DNA from: Pseudonocardiaceae bacterium
Lineage (GTDB): Bacteria; Actinomycetota; Actinomycetes; Mycobacteriales; Pseudonocardiaceae
Reading direction: 5' to 3'
Assembly (NCBI GenBank): GCA_025937115.1
Contig: JAICSB010000107.1
Span: forward strand, 1-9,362
Length of the DNA: 9,362 nt
Part shown: one piece after another, positions 1-9,040 of the stretch
How positions within the stretch are numbered: the first letter of the stretch is position 1
Layout: each line of letters begins with the position of its first letter
The notes under the pieces: generated by a model
What the model was told of the DNA's origin: nothing
Seen by the model: the letters and a program-made list of their open reading frames with translations, nothing else
Databases searched by the model: none
Made by a program: the position numbers and the translations under genes

Positions 1-1091
1 ACCGTGCTCAGCCCGAGCAGAGCGGCGACCAGCCAGGGGAGCTCGAAAGGCGCGTTAAAGAAGACGCGAGCGGCCCAGGGCCCGGCGATCGCCGCGCCCA
101 CGACACCCAACAGGCCGATCGCACCCGTCACGCCGACCACGGAGCGGATTTGCCGCCACACCCGCGCGGTCTCACCGCGCTCGACGGCGGCGGTGAGCGA
201 CGGCAGCAGGAATGCCTGCACGGGTGAGAACAGGAACAGCGGGATCCTGGCGAGCACGAACAGTGAGACGAAGCTCGCCGCCGTGCCGGGATCGTCGGTG
301 AGTCGCGAGGTCAGCACCACCGGCGCGATGTTTGCCAGTAGCAGGGTCAGCGCCGAGGCGGCCGCGAGAAACCCGACGCCACGAGCCATCCGTGGCAGAC
401 CCAGCGGTGGTCCAGGGGCGCCGGGGCGGACCCCGCCGACCGTCGCCGCGACGGCCAGCACCGTTCCGAGCGCGAACGCGAACCCGAACGCCGCCGTACC
501 AGCTCCAGTACCAGCGATACCTACCCAGACCAGCACCACCGACGGGATCAGCCGGGCCAGCCCCTCGGCCGCGAGGCTGGCCCCGTACCAGCCGTACCGC
601 TGCTGCCCGCTGAACAGACCCCGGATGACGTGCACCGACGCGGCCCCGGCGACGGCGACGATCACCGCGACAAGCAGCGACCACGCCCCACCGAATACCC
701 GGTGCACCAGCAGCGGGGACAGCGCGAGCAGCAGGGTGATCACGGCGGCCGCGAGCACCGCGCTGATCACCGTGGCGGACCGCAGCACTGGCAGAGTGGG
801 GCGGTCGGTGGAGATCCGGCTGCTGACCTCCCGGCTGGTCTCCTGCTCGACAGCCACGAAGACGCCAGGTCCCACCACCGCGGTGAGCAGGTACAGCGAC
901 GCCACCGCCGCGTACGCGCGAGGCGCCAGCGCATGACCGGCGAGGCCGAGGAAGGCATACGCAGAGATACCGAGCAGGCCTAGCCCGGCGCCGACCGGTG
1001 CGACATCCGGGAGCCGCGCTCGCAGCTGAGCCAGCGCGGAGCTGCTGTTCGGGTCCAGCGCGGAGCTGCTGGTGAGGCCAGATCGCAGCAC
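1..1091 (-). CDS. Polysaccharide/lipid-linked sugar flippase-like membrane protein (3' end outside window)
   Basis: Partial multi-pass membrane protein; about 363 codons are visible and the C-terminus lies beyond the left edge. I translated the minus strand by hand: this frame stays open from 1091 to base 1 and is strongly hydrophobic, with repeated 18-22-residue Ala/Val/Leu helices. It has an EQETSR motif at about residues 82-87 and an RIPLFLFSPVQAFLLPSL-type helix near residues 265-285. These resemble MATE/Wzx-like oligosaccharide flippases and the M. tuberculosis Rv3630 type of membrane protein encoded beside ppgS. The likely role is moving a lipid-linked sugar across the plasma membrane; this is inference from topology and neighbours. 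The start is the GTG at 1091-1089, the only plausible in-frame start before the first helix. It has no Shine-Dalgarno, but a TACCGT box ends 6 nt upstream, which suggests a leaderless message. The N-terminus holds a 24-bp tandem repeat. It is divergent from the gene at 1176. Confidence 0.72.
   Translation of the reverse strand, partial: MLRSGLTSSSALDPNSSSALAQLRARLPDVAPVGAGLGLLGISAYAFLGLAGHALAPRAYAAVASLYLLTAVVGPGVFVAVEQETSREVSSRISTDRPTLPVLRSATVISAVLAAAVITLLLALSPLLVHRVFGGAWSLLVAVIVAVAGAASVHVIRGLFSGQQRYGWYGASLAAEGLARLIPSVVLVWVGIAGTGAGTAAFGFAFALGTVLAVAATVGGVRPGAPGPPLGLPRMARGVGFLAAASALTLLLANIAPVVLTSRLTDDPGTAASFVSLFVLARIPLFLFSPVQAFLLPSLTAAVERGETARVWRQIRSVVGVTGAIGLLGVVGAAIAGPWAARVFFNAPFELPWLVAALLGLST
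1031..1078. repeat. Two tandem 24-bp direct repeat units in the flippase N-terminus
   Basis: The 17-mer CCAGCGCGGAGCTGCTG (+ strand) occurs at 1031-1047 and again at 1055-1071, exactly 24 bp apart, with diverged remainders of each unit. In the flippase frame it encodes SSSALDPN-like and SSSALAQL-like octapeptides at about residues 8-23, before the first membrane helix. The period is a multiple of three, so copy-number change would keep the frame. Confidence 0.75.
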
Positions 1092-1097
1092 GCCGCC

Positions 1098-1103
1098 ACG
1101 GTA
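1098..1103 (-). promoter_or_regulatory. Possible -10 box (TACCGT) of the flippase gene, leaderless
   Basis: Read on the minus strand, TACCGT fits the mycobacterial TANNNT -10 consensus and is followed by six bases and then the GTG start at 1091. That places the transcription start at or next to the start codon. No convincing -35 is seen, and such a short motif can arise by chance. Confidence 0.3.
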
Positions 1104-1159
1104 CGGGACCCAACATCGAGGACGCGCGCGGCCAGTACCTGCTCCTGACCCGCATCGGT

Positions 1160-1165
1160 GAGGAG
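1160..1165 (+). promoter_or_regulatory. Shine-Dalgarno GAGGAG deciding the start of the DUF6541-like gene
   Basis: GAGGAG lies 10 nt before the ATG at 1176. It supports ATG 1176 over the in-frame GTG at 1158, which it overlaps, and over the GTG at 1185-1190 further down. Confidence 0.6.
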
Positions 1166-1175
1166 TGACCGGCTA

Positions 1176-3236
1176 ATGTGCCGCGTGCCCGACGGACTGC
1201 TCCTGCTGGTGGCGTTGCTGGTCTGCTACCTGCCTGGGCTGGCGTTGATGGCGGCGTTGGGCGTGCGGTCCGGCGTGCTGCTGATGGGCCTTGCGCCTGC
1301 GGTGTCGGTGGGCGTGGCGGTGGTCACCGGCGTCGGGACTGCGATCCTCGGGGTGGCCTTCGGTGCCACCTCGCTGGGGGTGGTCACAGCCGTGATGCTC
1401 GCGGTTGCCGCCGGACTCGAGGTGCGCCGGCGATCAAAGCACGGACGTCAAAGAGGGCGCGAGTTCCTGGCCACCGGGTGGGTGGTGCAGGCGGTCGGTG
1501 CGGTGCTGGTGGCCGCCGGCGCCGCCGCTGGTGTCGTCACCTGGTTGCGGGGGATGGGTCCATTGTCGACCGTCCCCCAGGAGCACGACATGATTGTCCA
1601 TGCCGTGCTGTCGGCATACATCCAACGCACCGGTCATGCGGCCCCATGGCAGCTGATGCCAGCCGATGTCCTGACCGGCGCGCCGGTGGTTTTCTACCCG
1701 GCGGGGCTGCATCTGCTGGTGGCGGTGACTGGCGGCCTCACTGGTGGCACGGTGCCGGCGCTCAATGCCGTGACCGTAGTCGTGCTGGCGGTGAGCCTGT
1801 CGCTGTCAGCGGCGACCTTGACTGTGGTCGCGGCCCGCCAGCTACGGCTAGGTCGCCCGACGGCGATGCTCGCGGCGGGAGTCGGGGCGCTGGTGGCGTC
1901 GGGGCTGTACCGGCCGACCTTCCAGCTGATGCACGACGGCGGCCTGCTCACCGGCGGCGCCGCTCTGGCGCTGACGCCCGGCGTGGTCGCCGGGGTACTG
2001 ATGTTGCCTCGCCTGCCGCGCACGTCGGCGGTGGCGGTCGGGGTGGCGTGCGCCGGTGCGGTGGCTGTGCATCCCAGCGCAGCGGTCTCGGTGGGAGTGA
2101 CGGTCATCGCGTGGTGGGTGGGACAGGCGCTGACCCGCCAGGGCCGCCAGCAGCTGCGCGGCCAGCGCCATCTGGTCGGGTTGCTGGTCACAGCCGGGAC
2201 AGCGGTGGTGCTCGGTGCCGGAACACTCGCCGGGGCGATGGCGGCCGGTGGGCGAACCAACGGGTGGCCGCCGGACATCTCGCCTACCCCGTTCGGCGAT
2301 GCGGTGGGTAGCACACTGGCGCTGTCCTACGGCGGGCATCTCGACCCGCACCGGTCCCTGGGCCAGCTCATGGCGGCCGTTCTCGTCGCGCTCGGCGTGG
2401 TCGCGGTGGTCGCGCTGCGCCGCGGGTTCGGCCCGGTGACCGCCTGGGCGGCGTGGAGCCTGGTGACGATCGGTGCGTTCCTGAGCCCCGGCTCATGGCC
2501 GGTTGCCCTGATCACCGGGTTCTTCTACAACGCACAGCTGCGCGTGTGGTCGCATGTGTCGCTGCTGGCACCGGTACTCGCGGCACTCGGCGTGGTGCTC
2601 ACCGCGAACCAGTGCGCCGTGTGGTTGCGCCGACATTCCCCAGTCCCGGTCCGGTCGGCGGCGGCCCTGCTGGTGGTGTTGGCCTGGCTGGGGTATCTGC
2701 TGGGGCCGGCCTCGCGCTATGCCCACACCAACGTCACCGCGGTGGCATCGCGCTATCTGACCCCCGACTTCGTCCGGGTGAACGCCGATGACCAGCGCGC
2801 CATCAGCTGGCTAGCCGGACACATCCGCCCCGGTCAGCGGGTTCTGAACTCGGCCAACGACGGCTCCACCTACCTGTACGTCGAGCGCGGCGTTCCGGTG
2901 TTGAATGTCAACACCCTGGGAGTGCCAGGCCTGCCCTACACATACCGGCTGCTGGAGTCCTTCCGCTCGTACCCGACCGACAGCCAGCTGCGCGCCGTCC
3001 TGCTGCGGTACAACGTGGCCTGGGTGTATGTCGACTCCCGGGCGCCGACGATCGGTTCCGCTGGATCGCCCGAGAACTGGGCGGGGACCGCAGGTTTCAC
3101 CCTGGCGCCGGGTCTTGCCGATCTAGCCGGGCTGCCTGGGCTGGTTCCCGTGTTCACCAGCGGCTCGGTCACCGTCTATTCCCTCGACCTCAGCGTGCTG
3201 CGGACACTATCGGGGGGCACGGTGCGCATGCGGTAG
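1176..3236 (+). CDS. Large multi-pass membrane protein, DUF6541 / GT-C glycosyltransferase-like
   Basis: A 686-residue protein with about a dozen hydrophobic helices spread over residues 5-512 and a C-terminal, apparently extracytoplasmic domain (about 513-686) without helices. The first long loop after the N-terminal helices has EHDMIVH (residues 136-142) and then YPAGLH (174-179). Acidic/histidine motifs in the first outer loop are typical of GT-C enzymes that use polyprenyl-phosphate sugars and of DUF6541 actinobacterial membrane proteins. M. tuberculosis Rv3779, which transfers galactosamine from its polyprenyl carrier to arabinan, is of similar size and topology. I infer a comparable transferase role here because ppgS, a DUF2304 gene, a flippase and galE surround it; the substrate is not shown by the sequence. 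The ATG at 1176 is chosen because GAGGAG lies 10 nt upstream; GTG 1158 would add six residues. The gene ends 51 nt before galE on the same strand. Confidence is high for a real membrane protein, moderate for the GT-C reading. Confidence 0.85.
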   Translation: MCRVPDGLLLLVALLVCYLPGLALMAALGVRSGVLLMGLAPAVSVGVAVVTGVGTAILGVAFGATSLGVVTAVMLAVAAGLEVRRRSKHGRQRGREFLATGWVVQAVGAVLVAAGAAAGVVTWLRGMGPLSTVPQEHDMIVHAVLSAYIQRTGHAAPWQLMPADVLTGAPVVFYPAGLHLLVAVTGGLTGGTVPALNAVTVVVLAVSLSLSAATLTVVAARQLRLGRPTAMLAAGVGALVASGLYRPTFQLMHDGGLLTGGAALALTPGVVAGVLMLPRLPRTSAVAVGVACAGAVAVHPSAAVSVGVTVIAWWVGQALTRQGRQQLRGQRHLVGLLVTAGTAVVLGAGTLAGAMAAGGRTNGWPPDISPTPFGDAVGSTLALSYGGHLDPHRSLGQLMAAVLVALGVVAVVALRRGFGPVTAWAAWSLVTIGAFLSPGSWPVALITGFFYNAQLRVWSHVSLLAPVLAALGVVLTANQCAVWLRRHSPVPVRSAAALLVVLAWLGYLLGPASRYAHTNVTAVASRYLTPDFVRVNADDQRAISWLAGHIRPGQRVLNSANDGSTYLYVERGVPVLNVNTLGVPGLPYTYRLLESFRSYPTDSQLRAVLLRYNVAWVYVDSRAPTIGSAGSPENWAGTAGFTLAPGLADLAGLPGLVPVFTSGSVTVYSLDLSVLRTLSGGTVRMR

Positions 3237-3253
3237 TGCCGGCACCAGGCGGG

Positions 3254-3287
3254 TTGCCTCAGTAAGGTCCCCGCTAGCCTGCAAGCC
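3254..3287 (+). promoter_or_regulatory. Probable leaderless promoter of galE
   Basis: TAGCCT at 3275-3280 matches the mycobacterial TANNNT -10 box. Seven bases separate it from the ATG at 3288, so transcription would start on the A of the start codon. A TTGCCT at 3254-3259 is a possible -35 with a 15-bp spacer, slightly short. No Shine-Dalgarno lies close to the ATG, which fits a leaderless message. Upstream, GTGCCGGCAC (3236-3245) is a 10-bp palindrome overlapping the last base of the preceding stop codon. Confidence 0.45.
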
Positions 3288-4244
3288 ATGCGGGCGGTGG
3301 TGACCGGGGGGGCCGGCTTCATCGGTTCGAACGTCGTCGATGGGCTCGTCGACGCCGGGGCCGAGGTGCTGGTCGTCGATGATCTGAGCCGGGGTTCGCG
3401 GGCCAATCTCGAGCTCGCGCTTAGTCGCACTGCCCGCCTGATCGAGTTGGATGTCCGCGACGGTCTCGCTGTCGACGAGGCGTTCCGGTCGTTCCGGCCG
3501 GAGCTGGTGTTCCACCTCGCGGCCCAGATCGACGTGCGGGTCTCGATGGACGAACCGGCGCGCGACGCGGCCGTCAACGTGCTGGGGTCGGTGAATGTGT
3601 TCGCCGCGGCCCACGCCGCCGGCGTGCGCCGGGTGGTGAATACCTCAACCGGTGGTGCGATCTACGGCGAGTCCGCGGTGGTGCCCACCTCGGAGGCCGT
3701 TGCCGCCGACCCCGTCTCAGCCTACGGCCTGAGCAAGCTCACCGCGGAGCGCTACGCCCGCTGGTTTCACCGGATGCACGGGCTCGACGTGGTGACGTTG
3801 CGGTACGGCAATGTCTACGGACCCCGGCAGGATCCCCGCTGCGATGCCGGTGTCATCGCAATCTTCTGCGATCGAGTCCTTGCTGGGCGCAGACCAACTA
3901 TCTACGGCGATGGGCGACAAACCCGCGATTACGTCTTCGTGGCCGACATCGTGGCGGCCAACCTGGCCACCGCCCGAGCCGTTGTGCCAGCGCACCGCGA
4001 GTACAATGTGGGTACCGGCACCGAAGTCACGGTGCTGGAGCTGGCCCGGGCGGTTGCGGCGGCGGCGGGCGTTGACCCGGTGGACTTCGAGCCGGACTTC
4101 GTACCTGCCCGCCCCGGCGAACTCCTCCGCAGCTGCCTCGACGTCACCCGCGCCCGGTCCGGTCTGGGCCTGCCGCCTCCCACGCCGCTGCCCGAAGGGC
4201 TCGCTCGCACGTTGGATTGGGTCCGTTCCGTGGGCGTTCGCTAA
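3288..4244 (+). CDS. galE: UDP-glucose 4-epimerase-type NAD-dependent epimerase (GalE1-like)
   Basis: A 318-residue extended short-chain dehydrogenase/reductase expected to interconvert the C4 epimers of a UDP-hexose (UDP-Glc/UDP-Gal, perhaps the N-acetyl forms) in the cytosol. The N-terminal Rossmann motif GGAGFIG is at residues 7-13, with acidic VDD at 30-32 for the NAD ribose. HLAAQIDVR is at 76-84, the TSTGG strand carrying the active-site Thr/Ser at 119-123, and the catalytic YGLSK pair Y146/K150. NVYGPRQDP and GDGRQTRDYVFV, typical of the UDP-sugar-binding half, follow. Length and motif text closely resemble M. tuberculosis GalE1 (Rv3634c). UDP-galactose is the substrate of Glf, and UDP-GalNAc would be a donor for PpgS, so either neighbouring pathway could use the product. 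The start follows the -10 box at 3275 by 7 nt. The TAA stop overlaps the stop of the convergent glycosyltransferase gene by 4 bp. Exact substrate preference cannot be read from the sequence. Confidence 0.9.
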   Translation: MRAVVTGGAGFIGSNVVDGLVDAGAEVLVVDDLSRGSRANLELALSRTARLIELDVRDGLAVDEAFRSFRPELVFHLAAQIDVRVSMDEPARDAAVNVLGSVNVFAAAHAAGVRRVVNTSTGGAIYGESAVVPTSEAVAADPVSAYGLSKLTAERYARWFHRMHGLDVVTLRYGNVYGPRQDPRCDAGVIAIFCDRVLAGRRPTIYGDGRQTRDYVFVADIVAANLATARAVVPAHREYNVGTGTEVTVLELARAVAAAAGVDPVDFEPDFVPARPGELLRSCLDVTRARSGLGLPPPTPLPEGLARTLDWVRSVGVR

Positions 4245-5122
4245 TTCCGGCCGTAAGTCGCCGCGACTTCGTGTAGGCGGGATAGCAGGTGCCTATCAGC
4301 TGCGCGGGCCGCCCTGGCCCATCCTTGACGGGTGAGTTCTGCGCTGATCTCCCGGTAGTACCGGCGTTCTTCATCGAATCGCTGACCGGTGCGCGCTCTG
4401 GTCGATGAGTCGTTGCCGGCATGTCGACGGTAGTGAAATGCGATCTCCGCGGGAAGCGCGATGGCACCGCCAACCAACAGCATATCGATTGTGTGACTGA
4501 GGTCGGAGATCGCATCTATATCGCTGTGCGCCCGGGTCCGTTCGATGACGTCTCGGCGGAAAGCTAGGGAGGGCAGGTATGTCCAGTTCCCCCGCAGCAA
4601 GCTCGTGACGGCATCCTCGCCGCCGATCTCGCCACGGCGGCGTGCCGCCCAGGAGGCAGCACGTTTGACTCGATCCGCGAGTGGGGTGATGGGCTCGTCG
4701 TGTTCGCCGATGACCGCCACGCCAGGTTGAACGATGATGGCGCTCGGATGGTCACGAAATGCTCTGTCGATCACATCGATGTAGTTGGGGAGGAGTAGAT
4801 CGTCTGCGCCCAGGCTGGTGACGTAGCGGGCTGCGCTCTCAGCACCAAGCTGGAGTGCCCGGTATAGGTTGCCAGCTATGCCGAGGTTGCATTCGTTTCG
4901 AATATATCGAATACGGACGTCATCGAGTTGCCCAATGTGGTCGGCCGCCTTCGTGTCCGGGTTGCAGTCATCGATGACGGTCATCGTCCAGTCAGCCCGA
5001 TTGAGCCGTTGCGCGCTTGCGATCGTGGCGAACAAGTAGTGATCTGCGCCGTAAAAGGGTATGACGAAATGGACGGTGGCAAGGTTGCCCGAGTGTGGTG
5101 GCACGGCCGCAGGATAGAGCAC
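4241..5122 (-). CDS. Family 2 (GT-A) glycosyltransferase
   Basis: About 293 residues, a WcaA-like family 2 glycosyltransferase with no membrane segment. Using GTG 5122: the first strand VHFVIPFYGAD is at residues 17-27, VIDDCNP at 49-55, NLGIAGN at 79-85 and the metal/nucleotide-binding GADDLL (D107-D108) at 105-110. GGEDAVTSLLRGNW lies mid-protein, and a Tyr/Arg-rich helical tail follows. It would transfer a sugar from a nucleotide donor in the cytosol; donor and acceptor are unknown. The start is uncertain: GTG 5122 has AAGGGA 12 nt upstream inside the previous gene, while GTG 5104 (287 residues) lacks a Shine-Dalgarno. It is the third gene of the ppgS-DUF2304 operon, with an 8-nt gap. Its GC is visibly lower than its neighbours: 28 of 60 bases at 4861-4920 are G or C, against 39 of 60 at 5701-5760, which suggests acquisition from elsewhere. 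Its TAG overlaps the galE TAA on the opposite strand. Confidence 0.85.
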   Translation of the reverse strand: MLYPAAVPPHSGNLATVHFVIPFYGADHYLFATIASAQRLNRADWTMTVIDDCNPDTKAADHIGQLDDVRIRYIRNECNLGIAGNLYRALQLGAESAARYVTSLGADDLLLPNYIDVIDRAFRDHPSAIIVQPGVAVIGEHDEPITPLADRVKRAASWAARRRGEIGGEDAVTSLLRGNWTYLPSLAFRRDVIERTRAHSDIDAISDLSHTIDMLLVGGAIALPAEIAFHYRRHAGNDSSTRARTGQRFDEERRYYREISAELTRQGWARAARAADRHLLSRLHEVAATYGRN

Positions 5123-5130
5123 GTGGAGAA

Positions 5131-5526
5131 TCAGTCCCTTGACCCTGACGACTGAGCTTGGGCCGACTGGGGCTCGGTGACCAGTCCGCGGTCGCGGTTG
5201 GTCAGCTCGGCGTCGCGCAACGCCACAGTACGAGCCAGGTCGGTCAGGTGGTTGCTGATCTCGCGCTGGCGAAGGTAGGTGTTCAGCATGCCGAACACGA
5301 ACGCGACGACCAGCAGATACACCACCAGGTCGGTGCCGCGCCCGACGCCGATCTGCTGCGCGATCCACGTCATATCGTCGGGCCGCAGCACCGCGTAGAT
5401 GTTCACCACGATGAACCCGAAGAACGCGATCCGCTTGCTCGCGCGGATGTGGACGTTGTGCGCCAAGCGCACGAAGTAAACCAGCGCGCCGAGTGCCGCG
5501 AGGACGAGAAGAACCTGCACGATCAT
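5131..5526 (-). CDS. Small DUF2304 membrane protein, PpgS partner (Rv3632-like)
   Basis: 131 residues with three predicted membrane helices: about 2-20 (VQVLLVLAALGALVYFV), 32-49 (RIAFFGFIVVNIYAVL) and 66-86 (DLVVYLLVVAFVFGMLNTYL). A charged helical tail RQREISNHLTDLARTV and a Gln/Ser-rich end follow. This matches the DUF2304 family, whose M. tuberculosis member Rv3632 is encoded after ppgS and increases its activity, probably by holding the enzyme at the membrane. It is slightly longer than Rv3632 (about 114 residues). ATG 5526 is 7 nt after the ppgS stop, and its ribosome site AAGGTGAG (5533-5540) contains that stop codon, so the two genes are probably translated together. The glycosyltransferase gene follows 8 nt downstream. 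Confidence 0.85.
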   Translation of the reverse strand: MIVQVLLVLAALGALVYFVRLAHNVHIRASKRIAFFGFIVVNIYAVLRPDDMTWIAQQIGVGRGTDLVVYLLVVAFVFGMLNTYLRQREISNHLTDLARTVALRDAELTNRDRGLVTEPQSAQAQSSGSRD

Positions 5527-5532
5527 GGCACG

Positions 5533-5540
5533 CTCACCTT
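5533..5540 (-). promoter_or_regulatory. Ribosome binding site overlapping the ppgS stop codon
   Basis: Minus-strand AAGGTGAG is 6 nt before the DUF2304 ATG and includes the TGA of ppgS (5536-5534). This is the arrangement expected for coupled translation of the two partner proteins. Confidence 0.6.
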
Positions 5541-6226
5541 TGGTCGCGCACGGCCAGGTCGAACAGGATGTTGATCCCGTTGATGAGAGGCTGGCCCTTG
5601 CTTGTTGAGTATTCGGTGTAACGGATCGTCACCGGTAGCTCCCGCACTGTCCACGACGACCGCGCCAGCAGCGAGACGAGCTCCGATGCGTGAGCCATGC
5701 CATTCATCCTGATCCGCAGCTGCCCCGCGACCGTGCGGTTGAAGACCCGCAGCCCGTTGTGCGCATCGGTGAGGTGCAACTTGCGTGCCACCGGGCTCAG
5801 CGCCACCACCAGACCCAGCGTGATGCGCTTGAGCAGCGGCACCCGGGGTGGCCGGCCCTCGTGCTGATCGAGGAAACGGGAGCCCAGGACGACGTCGGCA
5901 AAACCGCTGCGGGCCGCGTCGACCATGCGGCCGGCATCGGCGACCCGATGCTGACCGTCCGCGTCGAAGGTCACGAAGAATTGACCGCCCGGACGGGCCA
6001 GCGCGTAGCACAACCCGGTCTGCAGGGCCGCACCCTGTCCCAGGTTGATCGGGTGCCGGACAAGGTGCGCCGCGGTCGTGGCGATCTGCGCCGCGGATCC
6101 ATCGGTGCTGCCGTCGTCCACGCACACGATGTTGCGGAACGTCGTGTGAAGGTCGGCGACAACTTGCGCGATCACGGTAACCTCGTTGTACACGGGGATG
6201 ATCACCCACGTGTCGTCATTGGCCAT
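5534..6226 (-). CDS. ppgS: Polyprenyl-phosphate glycosyltransferase, PpgS-like (GT2, DPM1 group)
   Basis: A 230-residue cytosolic GT2 enzyme of the dolichol-phosphate-mannose-synthase type, expected to move a sugar from a UDP donor to polyprenyl (decaprenyl) phosphate. Motifs in order: IIPVYNE at residues 9-15, VDDGSTDGS at 36-44, the NLGQGAALQTG substrate loop at 61-71, the catalytic DAD metal motif (D88/D90) in TFDADGQH, and GSRF near 115. No C-terminal membrane helices are present, which fits a need for the neighbouring DUF2304 membrane protein. Size and neighbour match M. tuberculosis Rv3631 (PpgS), which makes polyprenyl-phospho-N-acetylgalactosamine for arabinan decoration. The same sugar here is inference; mannose or glucose cannot be excluded. 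The start is ATG 6226, with AGGAG (6233-6237) 6 nt upstream. The open frame continues further upstream, but that part is Arg/Pro-rich and looks non-coding. First gene of a three-gene operon. Confidence 0.87.
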   Translation of the reverse strand: MANDDTWVIIPVYNEVTVIAQVVADLHTTFRNIVCVDDGSTDGSAAQIATTAAHLVRHPINLGQGAALQTGLCYALARPGGQFFVTFDADGQHRVADAGRMVDAARSGFADVVLGSRFLDQHEGRPPRVPLLKRITLGLVVALSPVARKLHLTDAHNGLRVFNRTVAGQLRIRMNGMAHASELVSLLARSSWTVRELPVTIRYTEYSTSKGQPLINGINILFDLAVRDQR

Positions 6227-6232
6227 CTGCGA

Positions 6233-6237
6233 CTCCT
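6233..6237 (-). promoter_or_regulatory. Shine-Dalgarno AGGAG of ppgS
   Basis: Minus-strand AGGAG with a 6-nt spacer to ATG 6226. It fixes the start and rules out the much longer upstream-extended reading of the same frame. Confidence 0.7.
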
Positions 6238-6263
6238 GATCGCCGGGCGAGGCGTCGTCGCGC

Positions 6264-6269
6264 AGGGTA
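6264..6269 (-). promoter_or_regulatory. Possible -10 box (TACCCT) of the ppgS operon
   Basis: Minus-strand TACCCT fits TANNNT and would give a leader of about 30 nt that contains the AGGAG site. No clear -35 is present at 17 bp. Weak call based on the motif and position between the divergent ppgS and glf remnant. Confidence 0.3.
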
Positions 6270-6333
6270 GCAGTGTCGGTGCGGCCGCCCTGCCCGACGG
6301 GCGGCGTCCAGACTTGACGGGTGGGGTTACTGA

Positions 6334-9039
<2,706 letters not shown>

Positions 9040-9040
<1 letters not shown>

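Noticed and set aside
4..936. Long plus-strand open frame of about 310 codons
   Set aside because: It is rich in Ser, Thr, Pro and Arg with no domain, and lies opposite a clearly hydrophobic minus-strand membrane protein frame; it is an antisense shadow.
990..1150. Minus-strand stretch resembling a methyltransferase motif (VLAARVLDVGS)
   Set aside because: The frame ends at a TAG after some 50 codons, lacks the rest of a methyltransferase, and overlaps the flippase start; most likely coincidence.
172..1155. Minus-strand open frame of about 327 codons starting at ATG 1155
   Set aside because: Arg/Gly/Ala-rich composition without helices or motifs; the neighbouring minus-strand frame gives a coherent membrane protein over the same bases.
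1178..2311. Plus-strand open frame of 377 codons inside the membrane-protein gene
   Set aside because: Arg/Gly-rich shadow of the 1176-3236 gene in another frame, a common effect of high GC.
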